A DNA stretch of 23,165 nucleotides from Chara braunii. Taxonomy: Eukaryota > Streptophyta > Charophyceae > Charales > Characeae. The stretch covers positions 514,527-537,691 of the forward strand of contig BFEA01000129.1 in NCBI GenBank assembly GCA_003427395.1. Direction: 5' to 3'. The notes under the pieces were generated by a model that was given only the letters and a program-made list of their open reading frames with translations, made no database searches and was not told where the DNA came from. Below, in pieces: positions 8,929 through 18,443 of this stretch (position 1 is its first letter; every line of letters starts with the position of its first letter). The position numbers and the translations under genes were made by a program.

Positions 8929-9715
8929 GCGAGTCAGTTCGCACTTTGCGACGTACAGGGTTCGAGGAGTGACAACAGCGAGGTTATTCGCAGTTTTCCC
9001 AAGGTTAGACACATATTTCATTAAAGGCAGTTCTTTATTTCCACAAATGCGAGTTAGTTCGCATTTTTTTAACAAAACTGCTGGAGAGTTGACAACCCAA
9101 CCCGTGCGGCTTTCAGGTCTTCAGTTCACCAATTCCGAGTTAGTTCGTACTTTCCCCTAGTACTGCGCATCGCCATTATTGTCTTGTCTACAGAACTGCG
9201 AGTTAGTTCGCACGTGTCGAAACCCTTCGCAATTGTCGATAAACCAGGACTTCAGTTCCAGAATTCGGAGTCAGTTCGTACTTTCCCGTTGTACTTCGGG
9301 TTGCAATTGTCGTCCTGTCAACAGAACTGCGAGTTAGTTCTCACTTGTCGATTCGCACTTGTCGATAAACCACATCTTACTCGTTTCGTGCATCTTTCAG
9401 GTCTTCAGTTCTACAATTCCGAGTCAGTTCGCACTTTCCCCTAGTGCAGCGGGTTGCCATTGTTGTCTTGTCTACAGAGCTGCGAGTTAGTTCGCACTTG
9501 TCGACACCCTTCGCATTTGTCGATAAACCACATCTTACTCGTTTCGAGGGCATCAAGTTGGGTCGCAATCTTTCCGAACACTTATCGTCTTCCCTCCAAA
9601 CTTCTGTCTTTCCTATCCTTCACCCGATTGTTGTGACTTCGTGTGCATTTCGACCACCCATCTCTTACGTGCTTTTCGTCCTCCATTTCGTTAAGTCCGA
9701 GTTAGTTCGCACTTC
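8929..9715. repeat. cluster of nine interrupted palindromes of the AAGTGCGA-N6-TCGCACTT family
   Basis: Variants of GCGAGTTAGTTCGCAC occur at about 8929, 9047, 9134, 9196, 9263, 9327, 9416, 9480 and 9695. They come in two alternating contexts: GAGTTAGTTCGCACTTGTCG after ACAGAACTGC, and CGAGTCAGTTCGTACTTTCCC after CAGTTC-N-AATTC. The arms are self-complementary (GTGCGA/TCGCAC) with a six-base spacer such as GTTAGT or GTCAGT. The spacing is 60-115 bases. Confidence 0.8.
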
Positions 9716-9726
9716 GCTTCTGTAGT

Positions 9727-9792
9727 GGTCTGGGGTTGGGCGTATTAGTCATCCGAGTTGGTCTGAGGTTGGGCGTGCTAGTCAACGGGTGG
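9727..9792 (+). repeat. 33-bp tandem repeat just upstream of the ATG
   Basis: Two copies (9727-9759 and 9760-9792) read GGTCTGRGGTTGGGCGTRYTAGTCA, followed by a short variable end. They sit eight bases before the ATG at 9800. Both are G/T-rich. No function is inferred. Confidence 0.7.
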
Positions 9793-9822
9793 GAATACAA
9801 TGGCGTCCGCAAAGAACACATN

Positions 9823-10013
9823 CACAAGCGCTGGACCATCTGCCCCCGGGGAGGGACAACCTGTACAGGAACCTACTCCTTAGTATATGCACGCAAAGGG
9901 AGCACAATGGTTTTTGGNCACAAGCGCTGGACCATCTGCCCCCGGGGAGGGACAACCTGTACAGGAACCTACTCCTTAGTATATGCACGCAAAGGGAGCA
10001 CAATGGTTTTTGG
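9823..10013 (+). repeat. 95-bp duplication bounded by single Ns (probable unmerged contig overlap)
   Basis: Positions 9823-9917 and 9919-10013 are identical by eye, with single Ns at 9822 and 9918. An exact duplication bordered by lone N characters is typical of contig ends that overlap but were scaffolded without merging. The repeat length plus one N is 96, so the reading frame happens to be kept across it. Confidence 0.85.
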
Positions 10014-10975
10014 ACTTCGTTGTTGAGGGGGGCCTTTTTGGGTCAGCTGTTTTCATGCGACCCACTTGCGTTACAGACGCTGGGGGAGCGGTCAACGTTG
10101 TTCCTCTCGGTACCGTTGTCTCGTGCGCGAAGACTCCTAAAGGTTTGCTCAAGCTGCACACTAACGGCATGTACGATGAGTGCAGACTGCCTATTAGAGG
10201 TGTTAAAGGTGTGCTGGTGACCATCAAGAGTTTCGCGGGTTACGGCTCGAAAATGGTGTTGTGCTCTCACTTCAAAGGCCTTTACGATGACGGCAGCAAG
10301 CGTCTTCCATCGCCAGAGCAATATCTCGATCTCGCGCTGATGGTTCCCAGAGAATGTCCGACTCTTCTGCCAGAGCATGTTTTCCGGCTTCTGCCACCCC
10401 GTGACGGGTCGTCCGGCTTAACTCAAGAAACTCCAGGTACGGGAGTGGGGCGCGGGAGTCCGATTCAAGACGCTGGGGGTCGGGTCAAGGGACGCAGCGT
10501 TCACACGCAGGTCGGCCCGGATGCTCCTACGAACACGTCGGACTTGCATTCTCTAGGTACCGGGACTCAACGGGTCGGTACTCCGAAACTTATCAAGGTT
10601 CGCTACGGCACCGACACGTATTCGCTTCGAGATGAGACGAGAAGAGATTCAAGCATATCGGGGCTAGATGTTGGAGGGAATGAGGCTGAAGGGATGGACG
10701 CTGTCCGCGAAAGCTCTGGCGGGGAGCAGACTCCTTCGGAGAAGAAGATCGAGCGACAGAGGATGGTGCGAGAAGAGGTGGCGGAAGGAACCCTCTGCAT
10801 TAAGAGGATGAGAGAAAAACCGGAGGCGGTGATGGGCGGGATAGAGGTGGCGACGGAGAACGTGCCTCGGGAAAGAGGCCGACGAAGGAAGAGGGTGGGA
10901 CGACAAGTAAGAAAACGAGCCCGACGGTTTGACCATCTGAGAAGGACAAGCCACGGGTGGAGGAGATTCGACTGA
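9983..10975 (+). pseudogene. N-terminal segment of the mega-ORF
   Basis: The frame is open for 330 codons from the ATG at 9983, but the natural start is probably the ATG at 9800. From there the frame encodes MASAKNT and a Pro/Gly/Ser-rich leader, interrupted by TAG at 9977 (and at 9881 in the artefactual duplicate). Residues 1-140 of this segment look globular, with a Gly/Val-rich stretch (AGGAVNVVPLGTVVSCAKT) and a later GYGSKMVLCSHF motif. Residues 140-330 are a hydrophilic linker rich in Gly, Arg, Glu and Ser. The last 50 residues are Arg-rich in this frame and Glu/Lys/Thr-rich in another, so the frame switch occurs somewhere in 10800-10975. I do not recognise the globular part. Confidence 0.5.
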
Positions 10976-11024
10976 TCCAGGCGCTGCGGCCGCGAGAGAA
11001 CCTTCGGGGAAATCGAAACGGAAA

Positions 11025-12279
11025 GTGGCAGCTGAAGAAGGCGATGGCGAGAAGAAAACTCGAAGGCGAAAGACTGCTGAGGCGGCGAGCGGTGGCGAAG
11101 GGCCTGTCGGTAAGGAGTACGATGAAGCGGTAGCGTTCTGGCTCGAATACAAGCGGAACGATGTCGGTGAAATCGTGGAGAAGGAGCTCCCCGTCCAAAT
11201 GCTCATCGACCCCTAGAAGGTATGCGAGATCCCGGCTTGGGAAAGATATTACAACCACCGCAGTCTAAGTCGCGAAACTGTGGACGACATCAAGGGTACG
11301 ATGCTGAGTCAATTCTGCGAGAAAAAGATCTGGACGAAAAACCCTCTAGTTTTGGCACCCATCTACAAGTCGGTGTCGCGTAGACCGGAGAAAGCTGACA
11401 AGTTTCACAAAGATGTCTTCAAGCCAGAGGACATGGACAAGTACTACTATTACCCTGTTAACAGACAACACACCGTGACTGCTGTGGAGGATTTGGAGGG
11501 TGAGCCAATATTCAATTTGTGGAAGATGCACTCGTGGCCGGCGAGAGTAGTGTGGTTCTCCGACCGAGATTTCACGGGGTATAGGCAGGTCAGTCTCAAC
11601 GAGAACACGAGACACAAGATGTCTAAGCAGCGATCGCAGAAGGGCCTCGTTCTTGGACATGCGGGAGGCATGGGAGAATGAAGGAAGGTCGGTGGCCATT
11701 CAAGGGAACCCTTCCGGCAAGGAGGCCGAAAAACAGAAGTTCTTCGATTTCCAAAAGCTGATTTTGGGAAAGAGTCCGAATGGAGCTCACTGGACGTTGG
11801 CACAAAAAGATTCGTCGCTCACCGACAAGGAGTATGTCGCTGCAATTGGCAATGCATTGAGGCAGTGGATGCCGCTCGTGACGGCCGGTGACGACGTTTT
11901 TCGCAAAGTCGTGGAATTCTATGCGAAATGGGCGGAGGGGAAGTTGTTGGGCGGCGATGGCAAGACGCCATTCTCGAGGCCGGGCAAATACATGCCAGAC
12001 AAATCTCCGGGTCTGCAAGCAATTCCGGAAATGAGCTCGAAAGGGGCGGCTGGTGAAACGAAGATGGGTTGGCTGGTCCGAGTCCCGCCGCCTCCGACCA
12101 AAAAGAAAATGCAAGCGGACGACAAGTTTTTCGTGGTCATGAAGGAGCCAGACATGTTCTGTTGGCAGTGTCTCGCCGACATGACCGATGCCGAGAAACT
12201 GTCGATCCTTGACGACATTTTCTCGCTAAGGAGAGTGTTCGTGCAATCCGCGGGTGGCCATCTGAAGCGTCAGCATTAA
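11025..12279 (+). pseudogene. central Trp-rich segment of the mega-ORF
   Basis: Frame 3 from about 10941 encodes a basic linker (KKTRRRKTAEAA), then a globular region. TAG at 11214 falls inside an otherwise continuous run: LPVQMLIDP before it and KVCEIPAWERYY after it. At about 11650 coding moves to frame 1, where a Trp/Lys-rich stretch continues (FLDMREAW, FVVMKEPDMFCWQC, ILDDIFSLRRVF), ending at TAA 12277. Frame 1 stays open past that stop to about 12570, so it too is probably a decay mutation. Conserved-looking cores are NLWKMHSWPARVVWFSDRDF and the NENTRHKMSKQR motif. I cannot assign a family. Confidence 0.5.
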
Positions 12280-12355
12280 CCAGGAATTAAAGACATGGTC
12301 GCGACGAGGAAAGTGGAGTGTGTGATGCTCCGTATGTTCCACTACATCTTGTTCC

Positions 12356-14377
12356 TTGAAACGGAGGAGGACGAACGTGTTTGGCGCCACGGGAGCCCTT
12401 TTTTTTCGGACCGAGGGGAAGCTTCTGGAGGAGTACGGGTCGCTGGGCCTCACGAAACAGGTGTGGGTCGAAATGCAAAAGCATTTCCAAGGCGCGGTGG
12501 AGTACGTGAACACTTGCAAACGTACTCTTCCGCACGAGGAGTCCCTCGACGACGCGAAGAAATTGTATGATGATGACAGGTTCCCTAAATGTTTCGAAAA
12601 ATCTGTCCGTTCCATCTTGCGACGGACGAAAGAAGAAGTTCGAGACACGATCAGGGTCAGCGGGGATGTGAGGCACATCAAATGGCCCGATCTCAACCGG
12701 GTGACCAGCCTTATTCCTTTCGCTTTCCCGCCTTCCCAAGCTCACAGTCATGTCACTGCGATCCATGAGGTTGTGCGACATAACGTGTGCAACCTGTACG
12801 TCCTCAATTTGTGTGATCCCACACTCCTCACAGACTGGCGAGAAGACGATTTCGCCAACTTGCAAGGCCTTCTACAAACACTTTCGCCAACGCACTGGGC
12901 ACTTGTGATCTTTTTCCCCTCTCGTTGGGAGCTCAGTTTCTTGAAAGGCATGGCCAGGCTTAGCGTCCATCACGTCAGGACAGGGAAGTGGGTACATAAT
13001 GCACAAAAGCAGGCCACTGTCCGGAAAGGCAATATGCTGGTTGAGGAGTGTGACCGCCTGTACGTGATTTTTAATGGCGAGAAGCTGGAAGACAACACAT
13101 TCGCAGTCTACCCGACCAGTAGCCCGACAAAGGTTTTCCGTGCTCATGGTCCAAGTCCGGCCAAACACACGGTGGCGGACCCATCAGGACAGGCTGTGGC
13201 GTGTTTCGACGTGGCGGAAGAGGAAAGGTTCTCTCGTAGCATGTGGGAGGATGGCAGCGTGACAAGTTCTCAAGGACCTGCTTACGGGGAGATGGAGCGG
13301 AACCCGTCCCGTCTACTTGGTCTACTCGTAAACTTTTGCAAAGCTGGTCAAACTGTTTTTTTCTTTGGGAAGGCGCATGCGGTTGTCGTGTGGGAACTCC
13401 TGCGCACCGGTCGGAACGTCGTCGCGTTGGAGAAGGAGGCGAAGATGATCGATTACCTTCACGAGTTCGTGAAGGCACGAGTTGCAGACACTCGCAATGC
13501 TTGCGAGTTTGCCCGCACCACCGGCGAACGAAACTGGGATCCCAAACGTGACATGTATTGGAAATTGTCGGGGAACAAAAGGACGGACGTTTGGGACTTC
13601 CTTTTCGGACCCGGACTGCCTGGTCCGACCGACCTCGAATACAGTCGACGGAGAAACCTGGTGTTCGTTGTGCTCAATGGGTACCACGGTACACCCAGGG
13701 AGTCTGTCTCGCACTTCCTTAGAAGTCTGGAGCACGTTTACTTCACGCTGGCCGAACCGCTCACTCTCGAAAACTACAAGTCACAATTCGACGACGAGGA
13801 CCCTTTCGACGCTGACGACATGGAGGAGCTGAGCGACTCCGAAACCTTCGATTTTGAGTCCATGCCACTTCCTCGGGTGGTTGGACAGGTTGGTGATGAA
13901 GAGGAAGGTAGCCCTCGAAGATATAGCACGTCCCCTGCCGGTTTGAAGCGTGTGTTTCGGGGCGAACCAGTCGACGACCAATCGTCTGATGACGGGGAGG
14001 AAGAGAGAGACTATGATCACGAACCTTGTGACAGACTCCCTGTGGACCATGACACCTGGCAGAATGACAGACTCTACTTCTTCGGCAAGCATCACCGGTT
14101 CACGTCGGAGGATGTCTGGGGACACAACGTCGTTTGGCACCCGCGGATATTCCAACCTGCTGTGAGGAATGGAATATGGGTCATGGCAATAAAGGAGGGC
14201 GATGGCAAGTGGAGTGGACTGAAGAGACTGGGAGCGGGTGCATTTAAGAGAAAGGCAAGAACTGCTCTGGTGGAGCATTTGAGTCTCATGAACCCCAAGA
14301 GAAACAATCAGAACGTCGATGCGTATGCAGAACAAAGGCTACATGAGTTGTACGCCAACAACATGTTGGAGTTTTGA
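12356..14377 (+). pseudogene. N4/N6 amino-methyltransferase-like domain, catalytic motifs altered
   Basis: This is the longest intact stretch: 673 codons. Its nominal start (TTG) is not a real start; coding arrives from frame 1 via a shift near the T8 run at about 12400. The layout matches the permuted beta-class N4/N6 DNA methyltransferases. A strand then CDPTLLTDW (residues 153-161) stands where the DPPY/SPPW catalytic motif would be, followed by WALVIFF (181-187). Then NPSRLLGLL (316-324) and GQTVFFFGKAHAVVVWELL (331-349) stand where the FxGxG AdoMet-binding motif would be, with ALEKE (357-361) as the following acidic strand end. Both motifs are non-canonical (DPT for DPP; FFFGKAH for DPFxGSG), so catalysis is doubtful. 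Residues 479-560 form an acidic linker, and 575-673 a further conserved-looking domain (LYFFGKHHRF, GHNVVWHPR). The assignment is from pattern memory, not a search. Confidence 0.5.
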
Positions 14378-14755
14378 GCGCCTTTCTACGCACTCGAAAC
14401 GACACCGTCTCGTGGCATTGACTGGCGCATGCCGCAACCCCCGCCGGTCGGTCATCATCCGGGAGGGGGTGGTGGAGGAGACGAAGGAGACGGCGGAGGT
14501 GGCGGAGGAGACGGCTCACAGTTTGCCGGAAAGGGGATGGGCAAGACATCGTCGGTTGAGAAGGCGTCCGTCGGAAAGGGGTCAGGCGGAAAGGGGTCGG
14601 GCGGGAAGGGGTCGGGCGGGAAGGGGTCGGGCGGGAAGGGGTCGGGCGGAAAGCGTAAAACGTTCGGGAGTCCCCAATATATGGAAACTGACCCCCACTG
14701 CGTAGGGAGTCGAGATTCCGACATGCGAGACGAGGCCACCCGGACGTCTGATTAA
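14378..14755 (+). pseudogene. Gly-rich C-terminal tail of the mega-ORF
   Basis: After TGA 14375 the same frame stays open through APFYALETTPSRGIDW, then Pro- and Gly-rich sequence (HHPGGGGGGDEGDGGGGGG), a KGSGG repeat, and an end at TAA 14753. The continued frame suggests that the TGA is a decay mutation and that the tail belonged to the same protein. Low-complexity Gly/Lys tails of this type are usually disordered. Confidence 0.45.
14576..14650 (+). repeat. 15-bp minisatellite encoding KGSGG
   Basis: Five head-to-tail copies of AAGGGGTCGGGCGGG, with a variant first copy and a variant last copy, start at 14576, 14591, 14606, 14621 and 14636. The 15-base unit keeps the frame and encodes KGSGG. 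The G-rich strand has many GGG runs and could fold into G-quadruplexes. Confidence 0.9.
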
Positions 14756-14775
14756 GTGCGAGTAGATTCGCACTT
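14754..14775. promoter_or_regulatory. perfect copy of the interrupted palindrome at the 3' end of the mega-ORF
   Basis: AAGTGCGA (14754-14761), spacer GTAGAT, TCGCACTT (14768-14775): the two 8-base arms are exactly complementary. It overlaps the TAA that ends the Gly-rich tail. The same palindrome family fills the leader (8929-9715) and the array at 5440-6165, and I saw no other copy in the rest of the window. Confidence 0.7.
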
Positions 14776-15961
14776 GTCTACGAGGAGTTTGTTTCCCCTT
14801 GCCCAGGAGAGTCCATCCCGCCATGCGCATCAACGGTCGCCTGTGCTCAACACCTTGCTCCTGAAAGAGGGCGCGTCTTCGTTTTGCCTGGAGGGCGGGA
14901 TGCCTGCATTGCGAAGAAGCGAAGGTGCGACCTCCGGTTCCCTCGGCTCGGGCGACTGCCACAAACTCCGAATACATTCGGATTTGTTGCCGTCGCCCTA
15001 CGCCATAAGTGCTCCTCACGCAACAGTTCCGCGGGGCCAAGAAAATGTGACATCCTAGCCCCCGCATCTTCAGTTGGACACAGGGTTACCCTGCTCGCCT
15101 CCTTTCTCATGTATTGAGACTTGAGACTGGCAGTCTCGTGACGTGCTGGAGGGGCCCGCTCCAGGAGTGTTGGAGACCGGGGGTAGCGAGAACGAACGTC
15201 ACACTCCTGGGGAAGACGAGAGCTCTTCGGGAATGCGTGTTGTACATCGGGAAGAGGAGACTCAACGCTGGCAGTCTCACAAAGTAATGGAGACCGGGGG
15301 TAGCGAGTGTGAACGTCATGCTTCGGAGGGTGCGTCCGTGGACACTGTCAGCGAGAGTGCAGGAGCTCCGGGGGAAACGCATGCTGTACAACGGGGAGAG
15401 GAGAGGAGACACGGGCCGGCTCGTGGACACTTGAAGTGGCTCCACGCACGAGCGCTGGTGATCGGGACGTCCGAAGAGGTTCTGCACAGTCGCTCGGCTG
15501 TGGCCACGACGCGAGAGGGTGTCGTTAAGGGAGGTAAGTGGACGTCCGTGCAAGCTGCTGTTCTTAGCAGTGATGAAGACGAAGAAGAACCCGCGGTGGA
15601 AGCTCCGGTTCATGGCGATGAGAAAGGCGGAGAACCCGTGGTGGAAGGCCGTGCGGTGAATGTCGACATCCGGACGGATCCACAGCGGAAAAATGGTAAT
15701 TCTTCGCCCACCCATTGCGCTGAAGAACAGGGTGGTCGAGCGTCTGTCCTGAGCACCGCTCGGGGAATGGTGCTTCATGAAGCCACAGAGTTGGATGACG
15801 ACTCAGCAGCCACCGAGCTGGTTAGCGACTCAGGCGTGGCCGAGATGCAGAACGTCGAATCCTCCATGGGAGGCAGTGAGGTTGCCGTCAGCATGAAGAT
15901 GGATCCACAGCGGAAAAATCATGATTCTCCGTCCACCCGTTTCGGTGCCGAACTCAGTTAA
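14756..15961 (+). pseudogene. acidic repeat-bearing reading frame downstream of the mega-ORF
   Basis: The frame used by the methyltransferase-like segment remains largely open: 14756-15058, stop TAG 15056, stop TGA near 15119, then 15143-15961 (272 codons, no ATG at the start) to TAA. The last part is hydrophilic, rich in Glu, Ser, Gly and His, and has two internal duplications. ETGGSENERH and ETGGSECERH lie about 40 residues apart, and DPQRKNGNSSPT and DPQRKNHDSPST lie near the end. There is no recognisable domain. It may be a further C-terminal extension of the same ancestral protein or an unrelated frame. The duplicated peptides argue that it was once translated. Confidence 0.4.
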
Positions 15962-16963
15962 GGAAAATACAAGAATGCCGGTTATAGCGAATAGGCTTCA
16001 CACTTGTTCAACCTGTCACATGAGAGCTATGAATAGTCTATATTAATTAGACTTGAAGATCAATTGGCAGGAAGGGCAATGTTGACCCAGGGCGTATCTG
16101 ACCAGAAATTGGTGACCAGATTCCGCAGTTAGGAAACTTGTAGAGTCCCCTTAAGCATTCAAGACCCCCGATGCGAGCGTGGAGGCTGGAACAGACAAAA
16201 AAACACAAGTTCGGACAAGTCCCTCAATGGCTGCAGTAGAAAAGGCTGCCAACTTCACGCGGCCATTTATGATAAGCCCGCAATGCCATGCCATAACTAC
16301 AAAGGCTGGCCGTGGTGTGCAGAGGGCCTGAAACAAACAAACAACAAAAAGAATTGCCCATGTGTCTGCCTTTTTTGCCGAGTCTGGACTCCGCCCCTGG
16401 TACCTATTTTTTTCTGCCCATTTCGAGCTAAGAATGTGACCCACGGTCAGTTTTTCCTTTTTATTTTTATTTTTACCTCACGACGATGGGTTTCAATCAA
16501 GAATGGAAAATAAAAAGAGAGATGACTGCATCCCAAAGGACATCAAGCTACTGCAAAAGGGCAGGGTAAGGAGGCCGATGAGGAGGAGGAGAGGAGGTGC
16601 TTGTCGGTCCCATATCACCATCTTGTTCCCCTTTTCCTCCTCCTCCTCCTCCTCCTCCTCCTCCTCCTAGGCTCTTCCTTTCTGTCTTCATGCATTCCTC
16701 CTCACCCTCCTCCTCACCATTGCCACCCCCCTCCTCCCCATCTATCTTCCACTCCTCCATACCGATTTCATGAACTTCTTTCCGGCATCCGCATGTCATG
16801 CTCGCTGTTCTACGAGCGGACAAAGAAGGAGTCGAGCAGGCCAAGGACGAACACATGGATGAATGACTGTGGTCACGGTCATAATCTTCTCCGCGGCTCT
16901 CACTCAATTCGAGGAATTGATCTTGACTTAAAAAAAAACCCTTGCGTGTGTTACAAGCCAATG
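15962..16963. other. no recognisable gene
   Basis: After the TAA at 15959 the sequence becomes A/T-rich and non-repetitive (15962-16550), then C/T-rich with a (CCT)11 tract. A minus-strand frame at 16548-16961 is Glu/Gly-rich, but its length owes much to the CCT microsatellite and it lacks an ATG. I see no motifs. Confidence 0.5.
16636..16668 (+). repeat. (CCT)11 microsatellite
   Basis: Eleven uninterrupted CCT triplets. Confidence 0.95.
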
Positions 16964-17055
16964 AGACTTCTCTGACGTGACTTATAAGACTTCACCGACG
17001 TGACTTATGAGACTTCACCGACGTGACTTATGAGACCTCTTCGACGTGACTTGTG
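16964..17055 (+). repeat. 23-bp tandem repeat, four copies
   Basis: Units of the form AGACTTCACCGACGTGACTTATG start at 16964, 16987, 17010 and 17033, with a partial fifth (AGACTTGG). Copies two and three are identical. Each unit contains GACGTGAC. Confidence 0.9.
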
Positions 17056-17112
17056 AGACTTGGAAGAAACGCCCTGACCTTGCATATTTGATCCTCATCA
17101 TGTTCATGGGCT

Positions 17113-17310
17113 TCAAGTTGTCCTAATAATGATACGGTCCTCCCCCTTCCAATTGGTGTTGTCGGTGTACGTAGCCTTAGTGATTTCGATTATGACGCAC
17201 TCTCTGTAAACCGGCTCGTGTAGGTTTCTTTTGCAGACACGGCTTCCTGAGGTGTAGAAGTTCCGATCTCACTTGGCATAGTTCTAGTTACCACCCGAGC
17301 AAGGACCATA
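17113..17310 (-). pseudogene. degraded inverted copy of the Cys-rich secreted-protein exon
   Basis: The reverse complement of 17206-17310 matches 3681-3785 over 105 bases without gaps and with seven substitutions. Two create stops (the NWN Trp becomes TAG; the MCG Cys becomes TGA). Where the first copy is cut off, this one continues as YRECVIIEITKATYTD and on to a TGA at 17113-17115, which probably shows the natural 3' end of the gene. Upstream of 17310 the similarity fades. It is a pseudogene by its two internal stops. Confidence 0.6.
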
Positions 17311-17454
17311 GAACTAACATTTCGTTAAAACTGACATTTTTTTTAAAACACGAAATTGAACTTAATCAAATTTCACTCAAATTTGGTATGAAATTGGTGC
17401 CGAATATTGTGAAGGTGTGCCGAATATTGTGAAGGTGTACCGTATATGTTATTA

Positions 17455-17945
17455 GGGTCCCATCATAGATCATATATCATAGATCATACATCATGTATCC
17501 TAGATCATAGATCATAGATCATATATCATATGTCATAGATCATATATCATAGATCATTGATCATATATCATAGACTATAAATCCTTTATCATATATCATA
17601 TTTCATTTACCATAGATCATATATCGTAAAGCATAGATCATATATCATAGACCATATATCATACATATATCATACATATATCATAGATCATATATCATAC
17701 ATCATACATCATATACCACATATTATCATAAATCATAGATTATATCTTATATATCATAGATCATAGATCATGCATCATTTAGTATAAGACCATACATTAA
17801 ATATCATATGGTTTAATGTTACAGATCATTTTTTACATGTGTTAGATTATATATCGCCTGCATCGTGGATCATAGATCATATATCATAGACCATACTATG
17901 TTGTATATTATAAACAATATATCCAACATCATACATCATAGAACG
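17455..17945. repeat. AT-rich short-unit satellite (ATCATAGATCATAT type)
   Basis: For nearly 500 bases the plus strand is built of ATCATAGATCATATATCAT variants with 7- and 14-base periodicity. Repeated GATC and CATATATC give much local self-complementarity. No coding potential is seen. Confidence 0.85.
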
Positions 17946-18240
17946 CGTTTCACGTGTCTTAGAACTGTGTTGTAATGGGGAGAGATGTGCTGTTGTCATA
18001 TGACTTCGCTTTCATTATCAGATCATCCACCAAGACCGACTCGGTGTATATCGCCTGCATCGTGGATCATATATCGTATATCATAGATCATACTATGCCG
18101 TATATTATAAACAATACATCCAACATCATAAATCATAGAACGCGTTTCACGTGTCTTAGAACTGTGTTGTAATGGGGACACATGTGCTGTTGTCGACTTC
18201 ACTTTCATTACCAGATCATCCACGACGACTGACTCGGTGT
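17851..18240 (+). repeat. 197-bp tandem duplication
   Basis: Unit one (17851-18047) and unit two (18048-18240) both run from ATATCGCCTGCATCGTGGATC to GACTCGGTGT. They share the non-satellite core GAACGCGTTTCACGTGTCTT and TGTTGTAATGGGG. They differ by scattered substitutions and a few short indels. The unit overlaps the right end of the AT-rich field. Confidence 0.9.
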
Positions 18241-18443
18241 TTCAATTCATTCTGACTGCTAGTGAGATGTGGACTACATTCTTATGTTTACATGTGTCTT
18301 GTGTACAACATTGTTTCAAAAATAATCAGTGTCATGTCCTACTTAAAAAAAAAAAAAAAAAACTATACATAATAATCCGACATGTAATGATCTACAATAT
18401 CCTACAGATCAAAGGCGGGCGGTGCCAAAAAAAATTTCCATCT

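Larger units (their letters stand above)
8239..9799 (+). other. presumed 5' leader of the decayed mega-ORF
   Basis: This 1.5-kb stretch has no credible gene. It contains TTCGCTCTTCGCTC repeats (8352-8425), two related CCCCGAAT-N-ATTCCCGGTTTT-like segments (8582-8605 and 8776-8826), a pyrimidine-rich stretch ending in AAGTTGCAG near 8755 that could be a 3' splice site, an AT/TA dinucleotide run (8863-8925), a cluster of interrupted palindromes (8929-9715) and a 33-bp tandem repeat just before the ATG. Positions 8492-9571 are the genuine original of the misplaced block at 1303-2382. Confidence 0.4.
9800..14755 (+). pseudogene. decayed large ORF with a methyltransferase-like C-terminal half
   Basis: Open segments chain together along one strand: ATG 9800 to about 10930 (frame 2), about 10940 to 11650 (frame 3), about 11641 to 12390 (frame 1), then frame 2 to 14755. 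The chain is interrupted by in-frame stops (TAG 9881 and 9977, TAG 11214, TAA 12277, TGA 14375) and by about three frame changes (10800-10975, 11640-11660, 12375-12410). Sense continues smoothly on both sides of each break, as expected of one ancestral protein of about 1,600 residues rather than of separate genes. No reverse transcriptase, integrase or DDE transposase motif is visible in it. The ordered parts are an N-terminal globular segment, an acidic/basic linker, a Trp-rich middle, a methyltransferase-like domain, and a Gly-rich tail. This copy is surely non-functional. It could be a member of an element family or of a host repeat gene family. Confidence 0.6.

Noticed and set aside
16548-16961. 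Acidic poly-Gly minus-strand frame
   Set aside because: No ATG start, poly-Gly comes from the CCT microsatellite, no recognisable domain.
17455-17945. CRISPR-like array in the AT-rich repeats
   Set aside because: No constant repeat/variable spacer pattern; it is a simple diverged satellite in a eukaryotic context.
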